Below are positions 1-4,968 of a DNA stretch of 5,008 nt, in pieces. Both the position numbers and the translations under genes were made by a program. Source of the DNA: Halobacteriales archaeon (lineage in GTDB: Archaea > Thermoplasmatota > E2 > JACPAO01 > JAHFTW01); the NCBI GenBank assembly GCA_020201445.1, contig JAIVGU010000062.1:1-5008 (forward strand). The letters are read 5' to 3'. Within the stretch, counting starts at the first letter, position 1. Every line of letters starts with the position of its first letter. A model generated the notes under the pieces. The model was given only the letters and a program-made list of their open reading frames with translations. It did not search any database and was not told the DNA's origin.

Positions 1-447
1 GTGCTGGGCGGGATGCTGGGCCGCGCCGTCGCGACCCGCCACGAGTGGCCCCACCCCTCGGCGCTGGCGCCCCTCGTCGGCGCGTTCTGCGTCCTGGTCG
101 CCGGCTGGGTCGGCGCCACGGTCCTGCCTGACGGCTTGGCGTCCTGGCGCGACGTCGGCGCGCAGGCGATGGCGCTGGGCGGCGCCCTCGGCTGGATCGC
201 CCTCGCCTACCAACTCGGCACCTGGTGGAGCGCGCTGGACGGGTTCCTCGCTTCCGTCTTCATCCTCGCCGGGGCCGCCTACGCGGGGCAAGACCTGGTG
301 CAGGCGGTCTCCCTGCCCAACGGCCTCCTGCTGGCGTTCGTCGTGAGCCTCGTCCCCGCCGCGCTCGCGGCCCTCGGCGTCCTGCTGCGGCGCTGGCTCA
401 CCCACAAGCGGCGCCGCTTGGCCGACCTTGCCCTGCACCCCCAGTGA
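1..447 (+). CDS. Small multi-pass membrane protein, likely 5'-partial, family not recognised
   Basis: I do not recognise the family. The frame is open from the first base (GTG at 1, ATG at 13) to a TGA at 445-447. As it runs into the window edge it is probably the C-terminal part of a longer protein. Four hydrophobic stretches are visible, at about residues 21-42, 53-72, 80-97 and 105-129. They are followed by a basic tail (RRWLTHKRRR, about 130-139) that would be cytoplasmic by the positive-inside rule. Tryptophans cluster near the predicted membrane boundaries, including a WW pair at 75-76. No catalytic or binding motif is evident. It lies 137 bp upstream of nfeD on the same strand, so a link to the NfeD/SPFH pair is possible but unsupported. 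The long hydrophobic segments separated by short polar loops argue for a real gene rather than a GC-driven spurious frame. Confidence 0.6.
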   Translation: MLGGMLGRAVATRHEWPHPSALAPLVGAFCVLVAGWVGATVLPDGLASWRDVGAQAMALGGALGWIALAYQLGTWWSALDGFLASVFILAGAAYAGQDLVQAVSLPNGLLLAFVVSLVPAALAALGVLLRRWLTHKRRRLADLALHPQ

Positions 448-471
448 ACTCCTGGAGTTGCAGTGGGCGCA

Positions 472-566
472 CCGCGATTTCAGAACGACCCAGCCCTGGA
501 CCGTGCGCCTGCGTGGCTGGAATCGAAATTCACTGGAATTCCAGGAACGATGCGCTGAAATAGCGG
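472..566. repeat. Imperfect ~95-bp inverted repeat upstream of nfeD
   Basis: The outer arms CCGCGATTTCAG (472-483) and CTGAAATAGCGG (555-566) are complementary at 11 of 12 positions. Inside them, CCCTGGA (494-500) pairs with TCCAGGA (540-546) at 6 of 7 positions, and CTGGAAT (517-523) with ATTCCAG (538-544) perfectly, as an alternative inner fold. The region is more AT-rich than the flanking genes. A separate 13-bp palindrome, AACTCCTGGAGTT (447-459), lies at the stop of the upstream frame. The structure may be a small intergenic repeat element, an RNA hairpin at the end of the first gene, or part of a control region for nfeD. No U-tract typical of an intrinsic bacterial terminator follows it. 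Confidence 0.5.
533..544. promoter_or_regulatory. Perfect 12-bp palindrome, possible operator for nfeD
   Basis: CTGGAATTCCAG is a perfect palindrome 40 bp before the nfeD start. A direct half-copy, CTGGAAT, sits 16 bp upstream at 517. Palindromes of this size and location can be dimer-binding operators. It also lies inside the larger inverted repeat, so it may simply be part of that structure. No regulator gene is in the window. Confidence 0.25.
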
Positions 567-584
567 GGGGCCGGAATCGCACGC

Positions 585-1055
585 GTGCCGCTGCTCGACA
601 CCGCCGCATGGACCGCCATCGCCTTCCTCTTCGTCGGCCTGCTCCTGCTGCTGGCCGAGGCGGTGCTGCCCGGCTTCTTCATCGCCGTCCCCGGTGGCAC
701 CCTCGTCCTGATGGGCGCCATCGGCCTGCTGTTCCCCGGCGCCATGTTCGGCCTCGCCGGCTGGTTCCTGTGGCCGCTGGCGGCGCTCGTCTCCACCTCC
801 GCCAACATCCTGCTCTACAAGCGCTGGGCCCCCGCCGGCCGCGCGCCGCTCACCATGACCGCCGACAGCCTGCCCGGCCAGCTCGGCACCGTGACCCACC
901 CCGTCGTCCCGGGCGCCTACACCGGCAAGGTCCGCATCAAGGGCTCCACCTGGTCGGCGCGCTCCGACGCCCCCATCCCGGCCGGCGCCCACGTCCGCGT
1001 CGTGCGCGCCGACGGCATCCGCCTCGTCGTCGAGCCGGCGGACGCGCCGCGCTGA
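585..1055 (+). CDS. Short NfeD-like membrane protein (NfeD1b type)
   Basis: 156 residues, starting at a GTG with a GGAA (573-576) eight bases upstream. Three hydrophobic segments are seen, at about 8-30, 32-51 and 54-78. A soluble domain (about 96-151) with the NfeD OB-fold pattern follows: GQLGTV, a proline-containing turn, GKVRIKGSTWSA, then IPAGAHVRVVRADGIRLVVEP. Long NfeD proteins carry an N-terminal ClpP-class serine protease; this one does not, so it is the short form. In characterised systems (Bacillus YuaF with FloT, E. coli YbbJ with QmcA, Pyrococcus PH1510 with stomatin PH1511), NfeD proteins are partnered with an SPFH protein encoded next door. That holds here, with an SPFH gene 126 bp downstream on the same strand. 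The inferred role is in assembly or stability of SPFH membrane microdomains. An AT-richer CTGAAATAG (555-563), about 26 bases before the start, would suit an archaeal TATA box for a leaderless mRNA, but this is speculative. Confidence 0.88.
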   Translation: MPLLDTAAWTAIAFLFVGLLLLLAEAVLPGFFIAVPGGTLVLMGAIGLLFPGAMFGLAGWFLWPLAALVSTSANILLYKRWAPAGRAPLTMTADSLPGQLGTVTHPVVPGAYTGKVRIKGSTWSARSDAPIPAGAHVRVVRADGIRLVVEPADAPR

Positions 1056-1063
1056 CCCGCGAC

Positions 1064-1122
1064 GGACCGCGAAAGGCGCGAACCCTGCGAGCCTTCCCCG
1101 ACCGCTTCGCGTCCTTCGCGGT
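1064..1122 (+). repeat. 59-bp inverted-repeat element, copy 1 (post-stop hairpin after nfeD)
   Basis: The arms ACCGCGAAAGGCGCGAA (1066-1082) and TTCGCGTCCTTCGCGGT (1106-1122) are complementary at 15 of 17 positions, with one of the two mismatches a G-U pair in RNA. The loop is 23 bases. The element begins 8 bases after the nfeD TGA, between two genes expected to be co-transcribed. A related copy lies at 3428-3486 in the same orientation relative to its own transcript. There is no T-run, so it is unlikely to be a simple intrinsic terminator. It could instead stabilise or process the nfeD mRNA, attenuate downstream expression, or be a REP-like repeat. Confidence 0.75.
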
Positions 1123-1181
1123 TGGTGGACGGGGGACTTGCCACCGGCAGCTTCAAGCGGCGCGGGGCCCACGGCGGGGCA

Positions 1182-2312
1182 ATGGTCTCCGTCGTCGTGG
1201 TGCTAGGCATCGTGGCCGCCATCATCCTCATCATCCTGCTGGCCGCCAGCGTGCGCGTCATCCAGCCCTACGAGCAGGCCCTCTACATCTTCCTCGGCAA
1301 GTACCGCGGCAAGCTGAACACCGGAGTGTCGCTCGTCATCCCGCTGGGCAGCCGGGTGGTGCGGATGGACATGCGCACCCAGGTCCTCGAGGTGCCGCGC
1401 CAGGAGGTCATCACGAAGGACAACTCCCCCACCAACGTGGACGCCATCATCTACACCAAGGTCGTCGACGCCGAGCGCGCCACCTTCGAGGTCTCCGACT
1501 TCCGCTTCGCCACGGTGGCGCTGGCGCAGACGACGCTGCGCTCCGTCATCGGCGACATGGAGCTGGACGAGGTGCTCAACAGCCGCGAGAAGATCAACGC
1601 CCGCCTGCGCGACCTGCTCGACGAGGCCACCGACGCCTGGGGCGTGCGCGTGGAGGCGGTCGAGATCCGCGAGGTCGACCCCGTCGAGCGCGTCAAGCGC
1701 GCGATGGAGGAGCAGACCTCGGCGGAGCGCGAGCGCCGCGCCGCCATCCTCAAGGCCGACGGCCAGAAGCGCGCCGCGGTGCTGGAGGCGGAGGGCCTCA
1801 AGCGCGCCCGCATCCTGCAGGCCGAGGGGGTCCGCCAGAGCAAGATCCTGGAGGCGGAGGGCGAGCGCACGGCGCAGATCCTCACGGCGCAGGGCCGCGC
1901 CCAGGCGCTGCGGGTCCTGGCCCTCGGCAGCGCGCCGCTCGACTCCAAGGCGCTCTCGGTCCTGTCACTCGACGCCCTCGGCGAGCTGGGCCGCGGCCAG
2001 GCGACGAAGATCGTCCTGCCGTTCGAGGTCACGAAGGCGCTGCAGGGCATCGCCAACCACCTCGGCATCGCCCCCGACGCTCCCGCCGGCAAGCGCACCG
2101 ACCTGAAGGAGCTGGAGTCGATGGTCGGCTCCGCGCGCGACGTCCTGGGCGACATCCCGAGCCACGCCGCCCTCAAGCGCGAGCTGGACATCCTCGGCCG
2201 CGAGATGGAGGCCGAGCAGCAGGAGGCCGAGGACCTGGTGGACAAGAAGAAACCCAAGGCGCGGGCCAAGGGCAAGGCCGAGCCCGTCGGGGATGCCGCC
2301 TCGCCGGCCTAG
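1182..2312 (+). CDS. SPFH/Band 7 (stomatin/slipin-like) membrane scaffold protein
   Basis: 376 residues from the ATG at 1182. I prefer this start to a TTG at 1122 because it puts the membrane anchor (about 2-22) at the N-terminus, as in slipins and QmcA, and because the TTG start would begin inside the repeat element. GGCGGGG (1173-1179) lies close upstream, but spacing to the ATG is poor. The SPFH domain spans about 23-180, with family-typical stretches IQPYEQALYIFLGKY, QVLEVPRQEVITKDNSPTNVDAIIYTKV, LRSVIGDMELDEVLNSREKIN and DEATDAWGVRVEAVEIREVDP. A coiled coil (about 175-250) contains five near-perfect 11-residue repeats with glycine at 194, 205, 216, 227 and 238. The segment APLDSKALSVLSLDALGELGRGQATKIVLPFE (251-282) is typical of slipin-like proteins. 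Residues about 295-376 are an extension with a second charged helix and a lysine-rich tail. SPFH proteins oligomerise on membranes and organise protein and lipid domains. The NfeD partner is just upstream. Confidence 0.93.
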   Translation: MVSVVVVLGIVAAIILIILLAASVRVIQPYEQALYIFLGKYRGKLNTGVSLVIPLGSRVVRMDMRTQVLEVPRQEVITKDNSPTNVDAIIYTKVVDAERATFEVSDFRFATVALAQTTLRSVIGDMELDEVLNSREKINARLRDLLDEATDAWGVRVEAVEIREVDPVERVKRAMEEQTSAERERRAAILKADGQKRAAVLEAEGLKRARILQAEGVRQSKILEAEGERTAQILTAQGRAQALRVLALGSAPLDSKALSVLSLDALGELGRGQATKIVLPFEVTKALQGIANHLGIAPDAPAGKRTDLKELESMVGSARDVLGDIPSHAALKRELDILGREMEAEQQEAEDLVDKKKPKARAKGKAEPVGDAASPA

Positions 2313-2323
2313 TGCGCCATCTT

Positions 2324-2424
2324 GAACCCACGGATCGGATCCACACTGGTCCGCGAAATCCGCGGTTCCATGGGGAGACAAAGCCGCACCGACCGAACCG
2401 CGGATTGCGCGGATGCCGCGGATT
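2324..2424. repeat. CGCGGATT-family inverted repeat units A and B in the convergent gap
   Basis: TCCGCGAAATCCGCGGTTC (2350-2368) and GAACCGCGGATTGCGCGGA (2395-2413) are complementary at 18 of 19 positions around a 26-base loop. Unit A starts 11 bases after the SPFH stop. It is itself roughly symmetrical: GAACCCACGGAT (2324-2335) at its left end mirrors ATCCGCGGTTC (2358-2368) at its right end. Within each unit the short block recurs every 9-10 bases (TCCACAC 2340, TCCGCG 2350, TCCGCG 2359; CGGATT 2401, CGGAT 2410, CGGATT 2419). The strong hairpin between convergent genes could act as a bidirectional transcription barrier, but there is no flanking T- or A-tract. Confidence 0.7.
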
Positions 2425-2461
2425 CAAAGTTCCGTGCAATTCCTCAGATTCAGGTTCTCTT

Positions 2462-2490
2462 ATCTGTGAAAATCTGGGCAATCTGTGTTT
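2462..2490. repeat. ATCTGTG-type repeat unit C (AT-richer relative of units A and B)
   Basis: ATCTGTG (2462), ATCTGGG (2472) and ATCTGTG (2481) form three direct blocks spaced 10 and 9 bases. Read on the minus strand this is CACAGATTGC..CAGAT..CACAGAT. That aligns with unit B (CGCGGATTGC..CGGAT) mostly by G-to-A changes: 12 of the first 16 positions are identical and the rest are mainly transitions. It therefore has the same orientation as unit A and the opposite one to unit B. The stretch from about 2425 to 2515 is conspicuously less GC-rich than the rest of the window. It sits just beyond the stop of the patatin-like gene. Confidence 0.6.
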
Positions 2491-2517
2491 GCCCTAGCTG
2501 GAGCAAAGAGAAAGGCC

Positions 2518-3366
2518 TCAGTCCTCGTGCTCCATCGCCTTGAGGAACCGCCGCCCGTCCTCGCGCCCCCGCCGGATGCCTTCGTGGATGGTCTTGAGGT
2601 CGCGGCTCAGGCGGTGCAGCCCGGTCGGGTGGTCGGGGCGGATGATGCGCACCCGGACGCCGCGCGGCGGGTCCTCGGCGTAGTGGATGGCGGCGTGCTT
2701 GAGCGCCTGGTGGTGCAGGATGCCCTGCCGCAGCGCCGGGTACTTGCGGGCCGTGAAGCGCGCGATGGCGGCGTTGTCCTTGCGGCGCGGCCCCGGCGGG
2801 GTGTTGAGGATGAGGGTGATGTCCTTGGAGCCGTCCTCGACCGCCCGGTAGACCGGGATGGGGTCGCCGATGCCGCCGTCGAGGTACTCCCGGCCCTCGA
2901 TGAGCACCGGGTCGCCGGAGGCGAAGGGGAGGCGGCCGGTCGCCTTGAGCCAGGGGATGATGGGGCCGGTGCGCAGGTCCTTGTAGACGGTGGCGCCGGA
3001 GTGGATATCCACGGCGGTCACCATGATGGCCCACCGGCAGCGCCGCAGGGCGTCCTGGTCGAGCGGCCGCTCCTTCTCGTAGATGATCTCCAGCAGCGCG
3101 TCGTGGTCGAGGATGGGGCCGCGCCGGAAGAGGGCCCGCTTGTAGCTCAGGATGCGGCGGTCGGCCGCGTAGTCCCAGGTCTTCTCGGCGTAGCGCGCCT
3201 GCCCCGCGGAGTACCACGCCGCCATCGCGCCGCCCGCGCTGGTGCCGTAGACCCGGGCCCACGGCGCGTGGCCCGCCTCCTCGAAGGTGCTCAGCACCCC
3301 GTTGGCGTAGGCGCCCCGCATGCCGCCCCCTTCGATGACGAGGGTGGTGCGGGGCGCCCTGGGCAC
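2518..3366 (-). CDS. Patatin-like phospholipase/esterase (YjjU/RssA-type)
   Basis: 282 residues. The glycine-rich oxyanion motif GGGMRG is at 13-18, the nucleophile elbow GTSAG at 41-45 (Ser43), and the catalytic aspartate is in DGG at 163-165 (Asp163), so the Ser-Asp dyad is intact. The layout EGGGMRGAYANGVL...VYGTSAGG...YLDGGIGDPIPV matches bacterial patatin-like proteins of the YjjU group (COG4667-like) rather than plant patatin. No signal peptide or membrane segment is visible, so a cytoplasmic or membrane-peripheral lipid acyl hydrolase is likely; the substrate cannot be told. The start is a GTG only 11 residues before the oxyanion loop, normal for the family, but no clear ribosome-binding site precedes it. 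The gene lies 129 bp after lpd on the same strand and may be read through from the dehydrogenase operon. It converges with the SPFH gene across a 205-bp repeat-rich gap. Confidence 0.93.
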   Translation of the reverse strand: MPRAPRTTLVIEGGGMRGAYANGVLSTFEEAGHAPWARVYGTSAGGAMAAWYSAGQARYAEKTWDYAADRRILSYKRALFRRGPILDHDALLEIIYEKERPLDQDALRRCRWAIMVTAVDIHSGATVYKDLRTGPIIPWLKATGRLPFASGDPVLIEGREYLDGGIGDPIPVYRAVEDGSKDITLILNTPPGPRRKDNAAIARFTARKYPALRQGILHHQALKHAAIHYAEDPPRGVRVRIIRPDHPTGLHRLSRDLKTIHEGIRRGREDGRRFLKAMEHED

Positions 3367-3427
3367 GCGAGGGCCATGGGGCCAAGCCTCTAAGCGTTGC
3401 CTTTGCGCGGCTTGCTTCCGACGCCTT

Positions 3428-3486
3428 GGCTGCGAAGGGCGGGCATCGGCGAGGGAGGTTCCCTGCCTTCGCGCCCTTCGCGGTCC
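3428..3486 (-). repeat. 59-bp inverted-repeat element, copy 2 (post-stop hairpin after lpd)
   Basis: The perfect 10-bp arms GCGAAGGGCG (3432-3441) and CGCCCTTCGC (3472-3481) enclose a 30-base loop containing a small inner hairpin (AGGGA/TCCCT). Read in the direction of lpd transcription, it starts GGACCGCGAAGGGCGCGAA, matching 18 of 19 bases at the start of copy 1 (1064-1082, read on the plus strand). The remainder aligns at about 20 of 30 positions with one gap. It begins 9 bases after the lpd stop codon, a spacing almost identical to copy 1 after nfeD. No T-run follows in the transcript. Confidence 0.72.
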
Positions 3487-3495
3487 ATGGAGGGC

Positions 3496-4968
3496 TTAGG
3501 CCTTGTTGATGGCGTGGATGGCCTTGCCGTGCAACGCCTCGGCGGCCTCCATGAGGCCCTCCGACAGCGTGGGATGCGGGTGGACCGTGAGCGCCAGGTC
3601 CTCCGCGGTGGCGCCCATCTCCAGGGCCAGGACGGCCTCCGTGATGAGGTCGCTCGCGCTGGGCCCTAGGATGTGGACGCCCAGCAGGCGGTCGGTCTTG
3701 GCGTCCGCGATGACCTTGTAGACCCCCTCCGTCTCGCTGGCAGCGAGGGCACGGCCGAGGGCGGCGACGTTGAAGGTGCCGACCTTGACGTCGTGGCCAG
3801 CGGCCTTCGCCTGCGCCTCGGTGAGGCCGGCGGTGGCGATCTCCGGGTCGGTGAAGATGACGCCCGGGATGGCGGCCCAGTCGGCGGCGGCGCCGGAGCG
3901 GGTGCCCTTGAGGCGGTCCGCGATGGCCTCCGCCGCGACGAGCCCCTCCTTGCTGGCCTTGTGGGCGAGCATCGGGCCGTGCGTGACGTCGCCGACGGCG
4001 TGGATGTGCGAGATGCTGCTGCGCCGCTGCGCGTCGGTGGGGATGAAGCCGCGCTCGTCCACCTTGACGCCGGCGCGCTCCAGGCCGAGGGCGCGGGTGT
4101 TGGGGCGGCGGCCGACGGAGACCAGGACGTGGTCGCACTCGACGGCCTGCTCCAGGCCCTTGACCTCGAACGTGACCCGCACGCCGTTGGCGGTGGGCTT
4201 GGCCTCCTTGGCGCGGGCGCCGAGGTGGATGTCCCACTTGCGGCGCTTGAGGATGCGCTCCAGCCCCTTGGCGATCTCCTGGTCGACGCCGGGGACGAGC
4301 TGGTCCATCATCTCGACGACGGTGACCTTGCTGCCCAGGTTGGCGTAGGCGCAGCCCAGCTCCAGTCCGATGACGCCGCCGCCGATGATGCACAGGTGCC
4401 TTGGCACCTGGGCCAGCTCCAGGGCGCCGGTCGAGGAGAGGATCTTCTTCTCGTCGAACTTGAAGCCGGGGATTTCAATCGTGCCGCTCCCCGTGGCGAC
4501 GATGAACGCCTTCGCCTTCACCAGGTGCTTGCCGGCGGCGCCGACGATCTCCACGGCATCGGGGGCGGTGAAGGCGGCGCGGCCCTGCGCGACCTCGACC
4601 TTGTTGGCCTTCAGGAGCCCGGCGACGCCGTTGACGAGGCGGTCCACGACCCCCTGCTTCCACTTCACCATCGCCTTCATGTCGATGATGGGGTCCGCGT
4701 AGGTCAGCCCCTTCTCCGCGCCGCCGAGGGCGTGCTTGTGGTCCTTCGCCGCGCTGATGATGGCCTTGCTGGGGATGCAGCCGACGTTGAGGCAGACGCC
4801 GCCGAGCTTGCCCTCGTCGACGCAGAGCGTGCGGAGTCCGAGCTGGGCGCAGCGGATGGCCGCGACGTAGCCGCCGGGGCCCGCGCCGATGACGACGACG
4901 TCGTAGGCGTCGCCCAAGGCTGGCTTGGGGGCCTGCTCCTGGGCCTGACCCTGGGGGGCCAGGGCCAT
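3496..4968 (-). CDS. lpdA: Dihydrolipoyl dehydrogenase (E3 of 2-oxoacid dehydrogenase complexes)
   Basis: 490 residues from the ATG at 4968-4966. This flavoprotein reoxidises the dihydrolipoyl group of E2 and passes electrons through FAD to NAD+. All key sites are present: FAD dinucleotide motif GAGPGG (28-33); redox-active disulfide Cys59/Cys64 in GGVCLNVGCIPSK; NAD-binding GGGVIGLE (196-203); SVGRRPNT; second FAD motif AVGDV (324-328); and C-terminal HPHPTLSE with the catalytic pair His465 and Glu470. Length is normal apart from about 20 extra Ala/Gln/Pro-rich residues before the FAD domain. The ATG overlaps by one base (TGATG) the stop of the upstream E2-like gene. A GGAG at 4977-4980 lies eight bases before it, favouring this start over the adjacent GTG at 4971. 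Translational coupling with E2 fits the E1-E2-E3 operon order seen in many bacteria and in Thermoplasma. Confidence 0.97.
   Translation of the reverse strand: MALAPQGQAQEQAPKPALGDAYDVVVIGAGPGGYVAAIRCAQLGLRTLCVDEGKLGGVCLNVGCIPSKAIISAAKDHKHALGGAEKGLTYADPIIDMKAMVKWKQGVVDRLVNGVAGLLKANKVEVAQGRAAFTAPDAVEIVGAAGKHLVKAKAFIVATGSGTIEIPGFKFDEKKILSSTGALELAQVPRHLCIIGGGVIGLELGCAYANLGSKVTVVEMMDQLVPGVDQEIAKGLERILKRRKWDIHLGARAKEAKPTANGVRVTFEVKGLEQAVECDHVLVSVGRRPNTRALGLERAGVKVDERGFIPTDAQRRSSISHIHAVGDVTHGPMLAHKASKEGLVAAEAIADRLKGTRSGAAADWAAIPGVIFTDPEIATAGLTEAQAKAAGHDVKVGTFNVAALGRALAASETEGVYKVIADAKTDRLLGVHILGPSASDLITEAVLALEMGATAEDLALTVHPHPTLSEGLMEAAEALHGKAIHAINKA

Noticed and set aside
1122..1181. TTG start extending the SPFH protein by 20 residues
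   Set aside because: It would begin inside the repeat element and put polar residues before the membrane anchor. The ATG at 1182 fits the family.
2350..2413. Intrinsic (rho-independent) terminator for the SPFH gene
   Set aside because: The stem is strong, but the 26-base loop is long and no T-run follows on either strand, so it is listed as a repeat instead.
428..2497. Very long plus-strand open frame overlapping nfeD and SPFH
   Set aside because: It is rich in Arg, Pro, Gly and Ala with no domain pattern, and runs through two clear genes in another frame. It is a by-product of high GC content.
2485..3393. Plus-strand open frame opposite the patatin-like gene
   Set aside because: It is antisense to an intact catalytic gene, and its sequence is an Arg/Val/Ala/Gly-rich mirror without domain features.
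2450..4393. Long minus-strand open frame across patatin and lpd
   Set aside because: Its composition is dominated by Arg, His, Pro and Gly, it spans the gap between two well-supported genes in a different frame, and it has no recognisable motif.
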